Assembly: GCF_038049935.1 (NCBI RefSeq) | Contig: NZ_CP145886.1 | Span: 434,001-498,000, forward strand | Source: Rossellomorea sp. y25 | Lineage (GTDB): Bacteria > Bacillota > Bacilli > Bacillales > Bacillaceae_B | Direction of reading: 5' to 3' | Length of the DNA: 64,000 nt | Shown: in pieces, positions 37,963-47,778 of the stretch | Layout of the letters: each line of letters begins with the position of its first letter | Numbering within the stretch: position 1 is the first letter of the stretch | The notes under the pieces: model-generated | Told to the model about the DNA's origin: nothing | Seen by the model: the letters and a program-made list of their open reading frames with translations, nothing else | Database searches by the model: none | Position numbers and translations under genes: made by a program

Positions 37963-37989
37963 GAGAAGCCTTGTATTCCAAGGCTTCTC
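37963..37989 (+). promoter_or_regulatory. Intercistronic hairpin between leuA and leuB
   Basis: A perfect 11-bp stem, GAGAAGCCTTG (37963-37973) with CAAGGCTTCTC (37979-37989) and a 5-nt loop. The following sequence CCATAAAACC is not a T-run, so it is more likely an mRNA stabiliser or processing site than a terminator. Confidence 0.75.
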
Positions 37990-38022
37990 CCATAAAACCA
38001 ATTAAAATGGGAGGTAATTCTA

Positions 38023-39135
38023 ATGAAGAAAAAAATCGCTGTACTACCAGGAGACGGTATCGGTCAAGAGATCATGGACGGGGCATTAGAAGTACTGAAA
38101 GCAGTGGGTGATTGGTTCGGTCATGAGTTCGAGGTAGAAAAGGGTCATATCGGTGGCTCTGCCGTTGATCGCTTCGGTACACCATTACCTCCTGAAACAA
38201 TCAAGCTTTGTAAAAATAGTGATGCCGTATTGCTTGGGGCTGTAGGAGGACCAAAATGGGAGCATCTTCCGAAAGAGCTTCGTCCTGAAAAAGGGCTCCT
38301 GGCCATCCGTAAAGAGTTCGACTTATTCGCGAACCTGCGTCCGGTTAAAGCATTTGAAAGTTTACTGGGTGCTTCCCCGTTAAAGCGTGACATCGTTGAA
38401 GAAGTAGACCTAGTGATCGTTCGGGAACTGACAGGGGGATTGTACTTCGGTCAGCCGTCCGGTCGTCAAGGAAACAGGGATGAAGTAGCCGTCGATACAC
38501 TGGTCTATGAAAAAAGTGAAATCGAACGGATCGTTCATAAAGCCTTCAAGCTGGCTCAAAAACGCAAGAAAAAATTAACGTCCGTTGACAAGGCAAATGT
38601 TTTGGAAACAAGTCGAATGTGGCGGGAAGTCGTGAATGAAGTGGCTCCTGAATACCCTGATGTGGAAGTGGAACACATGCTGGTCGATGTCGCTGCCATG
38701 AAGCTGATGTATCAGCCGAAGCAATTCGATGTACTGGTGACTGAGAATATGTTCGGTGATATCCTGAGTGACGAGGCGTCCATGATCACAGGCTCACTGG
38801 GAATGCTGCCTTCCGCCAGTTTAAGAGGAGACTCCTTCGGTCTTTACGAACCGGTACACGGGTCTGCACCTGATATCGCTGGAAAAGGAAAAGCAAATCC
38901 ACTGGCTATGATTCTATCGGTTGCCATGATGCTGCGTCATTCCTTTGGCTTAAAAGAAGAAGCTGAAATGATTGAAATGGCCGTTCAGGAAGTATTGAAT
39001 GCCGGGTACCGTACAGGAGATCTTTGGACGATGGGTCGTGGAACCGTTGTAGGAACAGGTGCCATGAGTCAGCTGGTTGTGGAGAGGTTGGAAGCGGATC
39101 ATGCGCTGTCTTCGATCTTGGCGGCGTACTTGTAG
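38023..39135 (+). CDS. leuB: 3-isopropylmalate dehydrogenase
   Basis: A 370-residue NAD-dependent decarboxylating dehydrogenase. It has [44 protein letters not shown] metal-ligand aspartates and [18 protein letters not shown]. It follows leuA with an AATGGGAGG ribosome site. Confidence 0.96.
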   Translation: MKKKIAVLPGDGIGQEIMDGALEVLKAVGDWFGHEFEVEKGHIGGSAVDRFGTPLPPETIKLCKNSDAVLLGAVGGPKWEHLPKELRPEKGLLAIRKEFDLFANLRPVKAFESLLGASPLKRDIVEEVDLVIVRELTGGLYFGQPSGRQGNRDEVAVDTLVYEKSEIERIVHKAFKLAQKRKKKLTSVDKANVLETSRMWREVVNEVAPEYPDVEVEHMLVDVAAMKLMYQPKQFDVLVTENMFGDILSDEASMITGSLGMLPSASLRGDSFGLYEPVHGSAPDIAGKGKANPLAMILSVAMMLRHSFGLKEEAEMIEMAVQEVLNAGYRTGDLWTMGRGTVVGTGAMSQLVVERLEADHALSSILAAYL

Positions 39136-39185
39136 GATAGAATTTGCTGGGATTGCTTTTGTGTAAGCAATTAGATTATAAAGAA

Positions 39186-39215
39186 GTTGATTGGAGCGGA
39201 AATCAACCACTGCTC
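39186..39215. repeat. Minimal end-to-end relic of the family B palindrome
   Basis: GTTGATTGGAGCGGAAATCAAC (in two halves GTTGATTGGAG and GCGGAAATCAAC) followed by CACTGCTC. These are exactly the left and right ends of the 126-bp element at 59637-59762 joined with the middle missing. It lies in the 147-bp leuB-leuC gap. Confidence 0.7.
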
Positions 39216-39282
39216 ACCCAGCACCCATTCTACCAAAACAGTCTTAACTGAATAATAATCTTACGAAACCAGGAGGGAGTTC

Positions 39283-40698
39283 ATGGCAGGGAAAAATATC
39301 ATCGAAAAGATATGGGAAAAACACATTGTGCACAGAGAAAAAGGAAAGCCGGATTTATTGTATATTGATCTGCACCTTGTACATGAAGTAACGTCTCCCC
39401 AAGCATTTGAAGGTCTTCGCTTAAAGAATCGCAAGGTGAGAAGACCGGATTTAACGTATGCCACGATGGATCATAACGTACCGACGAGAGAGCGTCACAT
39501 CATCAGAGATGAAATTGCTCGGCTGCAAATGGATACGTTGAAGAAAAATTGTCAGGAATTCGGCGTCACTCTAGCCGATATTCACCATCCTGATCAAGGG
39601 ATTGTCCACGTTATCGGACCTGAGCTCGGTTTGACACAGCCAGGGAAAACGATTGTATGTGGAGACAGCCATACTTCAACCCACGGAGCGTTCGGAGCAC
39701 TGGCCTTTGGGATTGGGACGAGTGAAGTGGAGCATGTATTGGCAACCCAAACCCTCTGGCAATCGAAGCCAAAAACACTTCAAGTCGAAGTGTCCGGAGA
39801 GTTGGGATTCGGTGTCACGGCCAAAGACGTAATCTTAAACATCATTTCTACCTACGGGGTAGGATTTGGAACCGGTTATGTCATCGAATTTACGGGTGAC
39901 GTGATCCGCAATCTATCAATGGAAGAAAGAATGACCGTCTGTAATATGAGCATTGAAGCAGGAGCCAAGGCAGGTTTAATCAGTCCCGACGAGACGACCT
40001 TCGAATATTTAGAAGGAAGAGAATATCTGCCTAAGGATAAACCGTTTGAACAATGTAGAGAAGAGTGGCGATTGCTAACGAGCGACAGTGACGCAACTTA
40101 TGATCACAAAATTGAGGTGAAGGGTGAAGAAATCGAACCTCATGTAACTTGGGGAACGAACCCTGGAATGGGCGCGGGGATTTCAAGGTCCGTCCCTCAC
40201 CCAGGGGAGTACGGGGATCCTTCTGAGAGAGAAGGGGTTGAAAGGGCGCTTCAATACATGGGGCTCGAGGCGGGAATGAGAATCGAGGACATTGAGGTTG
40301 ACTATGTGTTCATTGGTTCGTGTACGAATTCACGCTTGAGTGACTTGAGAGAGGCGGCTGAGGTGGTAAAAGGGCATACTGTAAAGCAGGGCGTGACCGC
40401 TTTGGTTGTTCCGGGCTCGTTTAAAGTGAAGAAAGAGGCTGAAGAGCAAGGCATTGATACCATTTTTAAAGAAGCTGGTTTCCAGTGGAGGGAAGCTGGC
40501 TGCAGCATGTGTCTGGCTATGAATGATGATATCGTGCCCCCAGGCAAACGCTGTGCATCCACTTCCAACCGGAACTTTGAAGGCCGGCAAGGTAATGGCT
40601 CTAGAACGCATCTACTCAGCCCATCCATGGCCGCTGCGGCTGCTGTGACCGGAAAACTGACAGATGTACGAAAGCTTGAAAAAATGCCGATTTCTTAG
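39283..40698 (+). CDS. leuC: 3-isopropylmalate dehydratase, large subunit
   Basis: A 471-residue aconitase-family subunit. Fe-S ligand cysteines are in [13 protein letters not shown] and in [30 protein letters not shown] is the substrate block. AGGAGGGAG ribosome site. The variable loop after NPGMGAGIS is encoded by DNA containing the GGTCCGTCCC decamer (40187-40196) found as a repeat elsewhere. Confidence 0.96.
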   Translation: MAGKNIIEKIWEKHIVHREKGKPDLLYIDLHLVHEVTSPQAFEGLRLKNRKVRRPDLTYATMDHNVPTRERHIIRDEIARLQMDTLKKNCQEFGVTLADIHHPDQGIVHVIGPELGLTQPGKTIVCGDSHTSTHGAFGALAFGIGTSEVEHVLATQTLWQSKPKTLQVEVSGELGFGVTAKDVILNIISTYGVGFGTGYVIEFTGDVIRNLSMEERMTVCNMSIEAGAKAGLISPDETTFEYLEGREYLPKDKPFEQCREEWRLLTSDSDATYDHKIEVKGEEIEPHVTWGTNPGMGAGISRSVPHPGEYGDPSEREGVERALQYMGLEAGMRIEDIEVDYVFIGSCTNSRLSDLREAAEVVKGHTVKQGVTALVVPGSFKVKKEAEEQGIDTIFKEAGFQWREAGCSMCLAMNDDIVPPGKRCASTSNRNFEGRQGNGSRTHLLSPSMAAAAAVTGKLTDVRKLEKMPIS

Positions 40699-40709
40699 GA
40701 GGTGAAAAG

Positions 40710-41315
40710 ATGGCAATCAATCATGTGGAAGGAAAAGTGTTTCCTCTTAGGAGAGACAATGTAGATACCGATCAAATCATACCAAAACAGTTCTTAAAAA
40801 GGATCGAGCGTAAAGGCTTTGGTCAGTATTTGTTTTATCATTGGCGGTTTGAAGACGACGGGAAATCGCTAAGAGACGACTTCTCATTAGATACACCTCA
40901 GTATGAAAACGCCGAGATTCTCCTTGGCGGAAAGAATTTTGGGTGCGGTTCTTCGAGGGAACACGCCCCCTGGGCCCTTCAGGACTATGGGTTTAAAGTA
41001 ATCATAGCGAAAAGCTTCGCAGATATTTTTTATAACAATTGTTTGAAAAATGGGATCCTTCCGATTCAACTGGATGAAAAAACAGTGGATGCCCTTTTGA
41101 AAAATGAGAGCCATGTAGATTTATATAAAATTGAAGTGTCCCTTGAGCATCAGACGATTTGTGATTCAGAAGGACTACGCGTCTCTTTTGACATTGATCC
41201 TTACTGGAAGACGATGCTCCTGAAAGGACTGGATGAGATTGATTTGACGTTACATTACGGAAATAATATCGAAGAATACGAAAAAAATTATGAGGTGAGT
41301 AGCTTGGGAATTTAA
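40710..41315 (+). CDS. leuD: 3-isopropylmalate dehydratase, small subunit
   Basis: A 201-residue swivelling-domain subunit with DNVDTDQIIPKQFLKR and GGKNFGCGSSREHAPWAL. It is 11 bp after leuC with an AGGAGGTG ribosome site and shares one base with the ilvA start (TAATG). Confidence 0.96.
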   Translation: MAINHVEGKVFPLRRDNVDTDQIIPKQFLKRIERKGFGQYLFYHWRFEDDGKSLRDDFSLDTPQYENAEILLGGKNFGCGSSREHAPWALQDYGFKVIIAKSFADIFYNNCLKNGILPIQLDEKTVDALLKNESHVDLYKIEVSLEHQTICDSEGLRVSFDIDPYWKTMLLKGLDEIDLTLHYGNNIEEYEKNYEVSSLGI

Positions 41316-42298
41316 TGGATAACACTGAAGTTGTAGAAGCAATGGAAAGAATCAGTCATCAGGTGCATCGAACACCGTTAAAGCAATCATCGACGCTGAA
41401 TACGTTCACTGGTGGAGAGATCTATTTGAAAATGGAGAACCTGCAGCGAACAGGTTCCTTCAAAGTAAGAGGCGCAATGAATAAAATCATGTCATTGTCT
41501 GAAGAAGAAGCGGGAAGAGGCATCATTGCCGCATCTGCAGGAAATCATGCCCAAGGTGTGGCACTGGCTTCCTCCCTGCGCGGAGTTCCGTCGAAAATCT
41601 TCATGCCGAAACGAACACCTTCCACAAAAATAGCGGCAACGAAACATTACGGAGCTGAAATTGTCCTGACTGGAGACACCTATCAGGAAGCTTACGGGGC
41701 AGCACTTGAAGAGAAAGTCAAAAATGGCTCAACGTATGTTCATGCATTTGATGATCATAAAGTGATGGCTGGGCAAGGGACAGTCGCACTGGAAATGCTT
41801 CAGCAACTCAGTGATTTAGACATGATCCTGGTACCTGTTGGCGGAGGCGGTCTGTTGGCCGGAATGGCACTGGCCGTTAAAACCTTTAACCCGCGAGTGA
41901 AAATCGTTGGCGTACAGGCACTGGGAGCACCGGCTACGTATAACTTTTTTACAGGCAGAAACAAAGGATCCCTGGAGCATGTGCACACCATTGCCGATGG
42001 CATCCTGGTGAAGAAGCCTGGAGAACTCACGTTTCCGATCATCCGAGAACTTGTAGACGATATGGTCACCGTTACGGATGAAGAAATCTCCTATAGCATC
42101 ATGTTTATGCTTCAACGGGAAAAAACGCTGGTTGAAGGAGCAGGAGCAGCATCCTTAGCGGCAGCCATGTGCCAAAAGCTCAAGGTACATGGAAAGAAAG
42201 TCGGCTGTGTCATCAGTGGCGGTAATGCCGATCCAAGCAAGATTCCTGTGTATCGGGATCTATCCAAAATGGCCAGACAGCTGCATCATATTGTGTAA
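41315..42298 (+). CDS. ilvA: Threonine dehydratase without regulatory domain
   Basis: A 327-residue fold-type II PLP enzyme. The PLP lysine is in TGSFKVRGAMN, the asparagine loop in SAGNHAQGVAL and the glycine-rich loop in VPVGGGGLLAG. It deaminates threonine to 2-oxobutyrate for isoleucine synthesis. The protein stops where the C-terminal ACT-like isoleucine-binding domain of biosynthetic IlvA (about 420 residues in B. subtilis) would begin, so it looks like the catabolic/short type placed in a biosynthetic operon. Confidence 0.92.
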   Translation: MDNTEVVEAMERISHQVHRTPLKQSSTLNTFTGGEIYLKMENLQRTGSFKVRGAMNKIMSLSEEEAGRGIIAASAGNHAQGVALASSLRGVPSKIFMPKRTPSTKIAATKHYGAEIVLTGDTYQEAYGAALEEKVKNGSTYVHAFDDHKVMAGQGTVALEMLQQLSDLDMILVPVGGGGLLAGMALAVKTFNPRVKIVGVQALGAPATYNFFTGRNKGSLEHVHTIADGILVKKPGELTFPIIRELVDDMVTVTDEEISYSIMFMLQREKTLVEGAGAASLAAAMCQKLKVHGKKVGCVISGGNADPSKIPVYRDLSKMARQLHHIV

Positions 42299-42308
42299 AA
42301 GAAGGGCG

Positions 42309-42335
42309 GCTCTTAACTGCGTGTTAGTTAGGAGC
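42309..42335 (+). terminator. Possible weak terminator after ilvA
   Basis: GCTCTTAACT (42309-42318) pairs with AGTTAGGAGC (42326-42335) with one G-T pair. The T-run is poor, so termination is uncertain. Confidence 0.45.
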
Positions 42336-42370
42336 GGTCCTCTGTTATTAATAGGGGTTTTTACTTTGTT

Positions 42371-42428
42371 CACAATTTGGCGCAACAAAGTCGGAAAGTG
42401 GCACAAGTTTGGCGGGAAGTGGCACAAC
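42371..42428. repeat. Three-unit array with exact 21-bp period (core TGGCRCAA), second copy
   Basis: TGGCGCAAC (42378), TGGCACAAG (42399) and TGGCACAAC (42420) are 21 bp apart and preceded by TTCACAATT, as in the array at 14143-14200. It lies between ilvA and hom, far from that copy. Confidence 0.82.
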
Positions 42429-42596
42429 AACCGAGGGATAGCACTCTAAGGCGTACAAAATCAGCTCAAATTTTGCCTGAAGTTCCCTATGAAACACTGT
42501 TCATGTCACAAAAGAGTGAAAATAGAAAGATTTATAAACAAAACAAGCTAATAATCTACCGGAATTGAAAGCTCTTACATTCTAAAAATACGTAAA

Positions 42597-42630
42597 TACC
42601 TATTGTAATAGGTAATTTTTTCTACTATAA
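42597..42630 (+). promoter_or_regulatory. hom-thrCB promoter with palindrome over the -35
   Basis: TTGTAA (42602-42607) and TATAAT (42625-42630) at 17 bp spacing. The -35 is embedded in the perfect 16-bp palindrome ACCTATTGTAATAGGT (palindromic arms ACCTATT/AATAGGT, 42597-42612), a likely repressor site. Confidence 0.72.
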
Positions 42631-42688
42631 TGTCCACTATACAAGAACAAATGTACATCAGAAATAAACAAATGGAGGTTTTCGGCTT

Positions 42689-43987
42689 ATGGAATCAATT
42701 TCAATCGGACTTTTAGGACTCGGAACGGTGGGAGCCGGAGTGGTGAAGATTGTAGAGAATCATCAGGATAAACTGTCCCATCAAATTGGCTGCCCTGTAA
42801 AGGTAAAGAAAGCCCTTGTTCAGGATTTAGAGAAAAATAGAGGACTGGAAATGGAAAACAACATACTGACCTTAAATCCTGAGGAAGTCCTGTTTGATCC
42901 TGAAATTGATATTGTGGTCGAGGTAATGGGAGGAATTGAAGAAACGAAGGAACACCTCCTCCATGCGCTGCACCAGAAGAAGCATGTCGTAACGGCAAAC
43001 AAGGATCTTATGGCGCTTCACGGACCGGAATTATTGAGAGCAGCCTCAGAAAACGGCTGCGACCTATTCTACGAAGCCAGTGTCGCAGGCGGTATCCCGA
43101 TTTTAAGAAGTTTAGTAGATGGCCTCGCCTCGGATCGAATCACTAAAATGATGGGAATCGTCAACGGAACAACCAACTTTATTTTGACGAAGATGACGAA
43201 AGAGGGACGGACCTTCGATGATGTCCTTCGGGAAGCCCAGGATTTAGGCTATGCAGAAGCGGATCCGACGGCAGATGTCGGCGGTTTGGATGCGGCGAGA
43301 AAGATGGCCATCCTTTCAACGTTAGGGTTTTCCATGAACGTTGATTTAGCGGATGTGAAAGTGAAAGGCATTACAGAAGTGACGGGTGATGATATCCAAT
43401 ATGCCGAGCAATTCGGCTACACAATGAAGCTCATCGGCTATGCTCACCGTGAAGGGGAAAGTGTCGAGGTGAGTGTGGAGCCTACCTTGCTACAAAATGA
43501 GCATCCACTGGCATCGGTTCATGATGAATATAACGCAGTCTACGTATACGGGGAAGCGGTTGGTGAAACGATGTTTTACGGCCCGGGAGCGGGAAGTCTT
43601 CCGACTGCCACAGCCGTTGTATCAGATATGGTAGGAATCATGAAGAATATGAGATTGGGAGTCACTGGTAAGAGTGCCGTGAATCCGCAATTCCCTAAAA
43701 AATTAAAAGAACGGAATGAAATTCATTCAAAATATTTCTTGCGGCTGCACGTTCAGGATGAAGTAGGCGTCTTAGCAAAACTCACTTCCATCTTCTCCAA
43801 TCATGGCGTCAGTTTCGAAAAGATTCTTCAGAATCCGTTAGACAGTGACGAATTTGCTGAAATTGTCCTTGTGACTCATAAAGCATCTCTTGATCATTAC
43901 GAAGATATTCTTATGGAGCTTAAGGATTATGACGCCATTCATTCGATTGAAAGTTCATACCGTGTAGAAGGGGGAGACAAAGGATGA
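42689..43987 (+). CDS. hom: Homoserine dehydrogenase
   Basis: A 432-residue NAD(P)-dependent enzyme with [14 protein letters not shown] at the N-terminus, [26 protein letters not shown] and a C-terminal ACT domain ([25 protein letters not shown] in part). It produces homoserine for threonine and methionine. AATGGAGG ribosome site; the stop overlaps thrC by 4 bp. Confidence 0.95.
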   Translation: MESISIGLLGLGTVGAGVVKIVENHQDKLSHQIGCPVKVKKALVQDLEKNRGLEMENNILTLNPEEVLFDPEIDIVVEVMGGIEETKEHLLHALHQKKHVVTANKDLMALHGPELLRAASENGCDLFYEASVAGGIPILRSLVDGLASDRITKMMGIVNGTTNFILTKMTKEGRTFDDVLREAQDLGYAEADPTADVGGLDAARKMAILSTLGFSMNVDLADVKVKGITEVTGDDIQYAEQFGYTMKLIGYAHREGESVEVSVEPTLLQNEHPLASVHDEYNAVYVYGEAVGETMFYGPGAGSLPTATAVVSDMVGIMKNMRLGVTGKSAVNPQFPKKLKERNEIHSKYFLRLHVQDEVGVLAKLTSIFSNHGVSFEKILQNPLDSDEFAEIVLVTHKASLDHYEDILMELKDYDAIHSIESSYRVEGGDKG

Positions 43988-45045
43988 GGTGGAAAGGGTT
44001 ATTGGAGCAATATGGGGAACATCTTCCATTAAATGATGACACTCCTCTTTTAACTTTAAATGAAGGGAATACTCCCTTAGTTCAATTAAAGACGTTGTCC
44101 CGGGAATGGGGCATCGAATTGTATGCAAAGGTAGAGGGTGCAAACCCTACCGGCTCCTTTAAAGATCGCGGAATGGTTCTCGCCGTTGCCAAAGCGGTAG
44201 AGTCAGGCAGTTCGACGGTCATTTGCGCCTCTACTGGAAATACCTCTGCTTCAGCCGCAGCCTACGCAGCAAGGGCAGGAATCAAATGTATCGTGGTCAT
44301 CCCCGAGGGGAAAATCGCTCAAGGGAAATTAGCTCAAGCTGTCATGTATGGTGCCGAAGTTATTTCGATCGAAGGAAATTTTGATGAAGCCCTGGAAATC
44401 GTCCGTGAGTTAAGCAAAACCGAATCTGTCACTCTTGTGAATTCAGTGAATCCGTATCGTTTGGAAGGACAGAAAACGGCCGCTTTTGAAGTCATTGAAG
44501 GATTAGGTGAAGCCCCTGATGTGCTTGCGATCCCTGTCGGTAATGCAGGAAATATTTCAGCTTATTGGAAAGGATTCAAAGAATATCACCATCTTAAAGC
44601 TTCAACTTTACCACGAATGTTTGGCTTCGAAGCATCTGGAGCAGCAGCTCTGGTCCATGACAGGGTCTTTCCTCAGCCTGAAACGATTGCCACTGCGATC
44701 CGAATCGGGAACCCGGCAAGCTGGTCATTAGCTGTAGACGCTCTGGAGGAATCAAACGGACATATTGATGAAGTAACCGATGACGAAATTCTAGAGGCCT
44801 ATCAGCTGCTTGCAAGTAAAGAGGGGATCTTTGCCGAGCCCGCTTCATGTGCATCGATTGCAGGACTAAAGAAATCATTAGATAAAGGATTGATCAAAGA
44901 AGGATCAAAAGTAGTGGCGGTGCTGACAGGTAATGGCTTAAAGGATCCGGTTACGGCCATGGATTGCAGTCCGGTCACACCGGCGAAGTTGCCAAACGAT
45001 CGTGAAATGGTGAAAGACTACATCAAAGGGACAATCGGCGTATGA
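43984..45045 (+). CDS. thrC: Threonine synthase
   Basis: A 353-residue fold-type II PLP enzyme. The PLP lysine is in [11 protein letters not shown], with [20 protein letters not shown] and [16 protein letters not shown]. It converts O-phosphohomoserine to threonine. It is coupled by ATGA overlaps to both hom and thrB. Confidence 0.95.
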   Translation: MRWKGLLEQYGEHLPLNDDTPLLTLNEGNTPLVQLKTLSREWGIELYAKVEGANPTGSFKDRGMVLAVAKAVESGSSTVICASTGNTSASAAAYAARAGIKCIVVIPEGKIAQGKLAQAVMYGAEVISIEGNFDEALEIVRELSKTESVTLVNSVNPYRLEGQKTAAFEVIEGLGEAPDVLAIPVGNAGNISAYWKGFKEYHHLKASTLPRMFGFEASGAAALVHDRVFPQPETIATAIRIGNPASWSLAVDALEESNGHIDEVTDDEILEAYQLLASKEGIFAEPASCASIAGLKKSLDKGLIKEGSKVVAVLTGNGLKDPVTAMDCSPVTPAKLPNDREMVKDYIKGTIGV

Positions 45046-45977
45046 AAAGACGTGATCCCCGCTCCTGGAAGATCATTGTCCCGGGAAGCACAGCCAATTT
45101 AGGTGCTGGATTTGATTCTCTGGGCTTGGCGTTAAATGTATTTTTAACGGTCGAGGCACATGAAGCAGAAGATTGGCAAGTGATTCCCCTTTCTTCTGCC
45201 CTTGAGGTCTTTCCTGCTGATGAGACACATTTTATTGTTGAAATCGTGAAAGAAGTGGCAGATGACTATGGTAAGAAGCCGTCTCCTTGTCACCTCTACG
45301 TGTCGAGTGATATTCCTTTAACGAGAGGGTTAGGCTCCAGTGCAGCAGCGGTTGTGGCGGGCATTGAACTTGCCAATGCCCTGTGTGAGCTGAATCTCAC
45401 ACAAGAAAAGAAACTGGCACTTGCGAATCGATTTGAAGGTCATCCCGATAATGTAGGGGCGTCACTCTATGGTGGGTTTGTGGTCAGCTGTCAGCATGAA
45501 ACGGGTGTGAGTCTCTTATCGGTGCCTGATCTTCCTATTGATGTGATTTGTGTAATCCCTAAAGCTGAACTGAAAACATCGGAATCCAGAAATGTACTTC
45601 CGGCCAGTCTTTCCTTTGAAGAATCCGTGGAGGCAGGCGCGATTTCAAACGTATTGGTGGCTGCGTTCCTGACCGGTGACTGGGAAACGGTTGGGAAGAT
45701 GATGAAGCGAGACAGGTATCATCAGCCCCACCGGAGAAAGCTGCTTCCTCACTACGATGCAGTAGAAGAGGTAGCGGGCCGGTTCGGGGCATTCGGTGTC
45801 GCTTTAAGTGGTGCCGGGCCGACGATTGCCTGTTTTGTGGAACGGGAAGCAAGTGGTTGGCTCGCACGGCAGCTGGAACAGTCCTTCCCAAGCATGGACG
45901 TCCGGAAACTATCCATCTCCTCATCGGGAAGCAGCATCACCACCCAACAACCAAAGGTCCGTCCCTCATCGCTTTAA
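45042..45977 (+). CDS. thrB: Homoserine kinase
   Basis: A 311-residue GHMP kinase with [18 protein letters not shown], the ATP loop [16 protein letters not shown] and GAGPTIACF. It is the last gene of the threonine operon. Its final codons (KVRPSSL) are encoded by the left arm of the terminator-like inverted repeat that follows, so the repeat extends into the gene. Confidence 0.94.
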   Translation: MKRRDPRSWKIIVPGSTANLGAGFDSLGLALNVFLTVEAHEAEDWQVIPLSSALEVFPADETHFIVEIVKEVADDYGKKPSPCHLYVSSDIPLTRGLGSSAAAVVAGIELANALCELNLTQEKKLALANRFEGHPDNVGASLYGGFVVSCQHETGVSLLSVPDLPIDVICVIPKAELKTSESRNVLPASLSFEESVEAGAISNVLVAAFLTGDWETVGKMMKRDRYHQPHRRKLLPHYDAVEEVAGRFGAFGVALSGAGPTIACFVEREASGWLARQLEQSFPSMDVRKLSISSSGSSITTQQPKVRPSSL

Positions 45978-45998
45978 ACGAGTGAGGGACGGACCTTG
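45954..45998 (+). terminator. thrB terminator built from the GGGACGGACC inverted repeat
   Basis: AAGGTCCGTCCCTCA (from 45954) and TGAGGGACGGACCTT (to 45998) form a perfect 15-bp stem around 15 nt that contain the thrB stop codon. T-rich sequence follows. Confidence 0.85.
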
Positions 45999-46071
45999 TT
46001 TTGTGTTGTTTTTGCGCACTGTTCTTCCAGGTCCTGGGGTCTTTGTTGAGCAGTCTTGAGCTTTATTTGTT

Positions 46072-46377
46072 TTATTTCTCCAGGGTAATCATAAAGCAAT
46101 TCTCTGTTTCATTTACGATCAGGTAGTAGGATGATTGATGAGTCATGCCCATTTCTTCACGGATTTCCTTTGGGATGTGGACGGTACCTTTTTCTGAGAT
46201 GTATCGCTTGTTATGTGTGGAGTCTTTGAACGCTCTCTTAATATAGATGCAGTTGTTTTGATAGACGAGTTCCGCAAGTTTTCCGGGTACTAGTCCAAAC
46301 TGTTGTCTCCATTTATGTGGGAGGGTGATTGATCCGCTCTTACTGAATGTTTTGCTTCCATACATCATGCTCAACAT
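46072..46377 (-). CDS. Double AbrB/SpoVT-type DNA-binding protein
   Basis: A 101-residue protein with two AbrB-like swapped-hairpin motifs in one chain: SKSGSITLPHKWRQQFGLVPG (blocks SGSITLPHKWRQQFGL) and SEKGTVHIPKEIREEMGM. Such motifs bind DNA as dimers; here a single chain could form a pseudo-dimer. AGGTGATG precedes the start. It is convergent with thrB and divergent from the antiporter gene. It may be a transition-state-type regulator or antitoxin-like protein, but no toxin gene is adjacent. Confidence 0.8.
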   Translation of the reverse strand: MLSMMYGSKTFSKSGSITLPHKWRQQFGLVPGKLAELVYQNNCIYIKRAFKDSTHNKRYISEKGTVHIPKEIREEMGMTHQSSYYLIVNETENCFMITLEK

Positions 46378-46518
46378 GTCGCATCACCTGCTTTCACTAT
46401 CATTGCTTCTCTATTTTCCTTTTAAATGAAAAATAAACACAATTTTGAAAAAACAGGAAGATGGTTGGGTACGTTTAATAGGAGGGGGACAGAGGAATAA
46501 AAAGGTATAACCCATTGT

Positions 46519-47718
46519 TTGGAGGTGCTACCCATCGAACCAATCCACATCCTGTTCTTGCTTGTAATCGGCTACAGTGTATATACCATTGATAAAAAGA
46601 AAAAGAATGTTCCTGTTCCGGTTGTTTTACTTCTGCTTGGAATCGGACTGTCGTTCATACCTGCCTTTTCTGACGTCACCCTAACGAAAGACATTATCTT
46701 TGAATGGTTTTTACCCGCACTATTATTTATTTCGGCATACCAATTTTCACCAAAAGCCTTAAAAAAGCATGCGGGAATCATCTCTCTCTTAAGTACGATC
46801 GGCATCATCATCACGATCCTCTTAATGAGTGTGCTTTTCTATTACGGTTTACATCCGTGGCTCTCTATTTCATATGTAGAAGCTCTCTTGATCGCAACAA
46901 TCCTAACGCCTACTGATCCAGTTTCCGTTGTGTCGATATTGAAGGAATCTTCCAGTCGCCAAGACATAGCAGATATAGTAGAAGGGGAGTCAATGATCAA
47001 TGATGGTACAAGCATCGTTCTCTTTACGGTCGTGGCAGGTATCTACTTTGGGGAACAAACTTTTTCAGCTTCTTTGTTCCTTTGGGAGTTTCTTTTAGTT
47101 TCCTTAGGAGGAGTCGTGATTGGTGTTACACTCGGCTGGCTGGCGAGTAAGGCCATCCATTTCACAACGGACTCCAGGTACCAGATCATGCTTAGCATCA
47201 TTCTTGCTTACGGAACCTTTTACATAGGGGAAGAGCTTGGCGTTTCAGGTGTGCTGGCTACAGTATCCTCAGGGATCGTGCTTTCTTATGAATACGGAAG
47301 AACGATTAAAGAAAATCATTTCAGGAAGGATCTGGATGGTTTCTGGTCCGTCATTGAACCGACCATTCTAACCTTTTTGTTCCTACTAATCGGGATCCAG
47401 GCGACACAGTATTTGTCTTTCTCATTATTCGGGTGGATCTTCTTCCTATTTATACTCTCCTTACTCGTGCGCTATGTTATTATTATTGGTGTTGTCAAAA
47501 TGAAGAAAACGTGGAGAAAAACGTACGGATGGAAGGAAGTATTCATATTAACCTGGTCTGGCATCAAAGGCACCATGTCTGTTGCCTTGTTACTTGGCAT
47601 GGATGGACAAGGACCCCAGCTTCTGAACTCCTTAACATTTGGAGTCATCCTGCTTTCTCTCATCATTCAAAGTGTAGGAATTTACCCTTTGTCTACTTTC
47701 TTTTTGAAAAGAAAATAA
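46519..47718 (+). CDS. CPA1-type sodium/proton antiporter
   Basis: A 399-residue integral membrane exchanger with about 12 hydrophobic segments. ATILTPTDPVSVVSILKESS and EGESMINDGTSIVLF are the ion-binding and glutamate motifs of the NhaP/NHE (CPA1) group. It would exchange Na+ or K+ for protons. The start is uncertain: the TTG at 46519 overlaps the only strong ribosome site, GGAGGTG (46521-46527), so initiation may occur slightly downstream at a non-ATG codon. Confidence 0.85.
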   Translation: MEVLPIEPIHILFLLVIGYSVYTIDKKKKNVPVPVVLLLLGIGLSFIPAFSDVTLTKDIIFEWFLPALLFISAYQFSPKALKKHAGIISLLSTIGIIITILLMSVLFYYGLHPWLSISYVEALLIATILTPTDPVSVVSILKESSSRQDIADIVEGESMINDGTSIVLFTVVAGIYFGEQTFSASLFLWEFLLVSLGGVVIGVTLGWLASKAIHFTTDSRYQIMLSIILAYGTFYIGEELGVSGVLATVSSGIVLSYEYGRTIKENHFRKDLDGFWSVIEPTILTFLFLLIGIQATQYLSFSLFGWIFFLFILSLLVRYVIIIGVVKMKKTWRKTYGWKEVFILTWSGIKGTMSVALLLGMDGQGPQLLNSLTFGVILLSLIIQSVGIYPLSTFFLKRK

Positions 47719-47778
47719 GTCGTCAAAGAATTTATGATAAATTGGTAAGAACTGAGAAACCATAGGAGAAAGACTATT

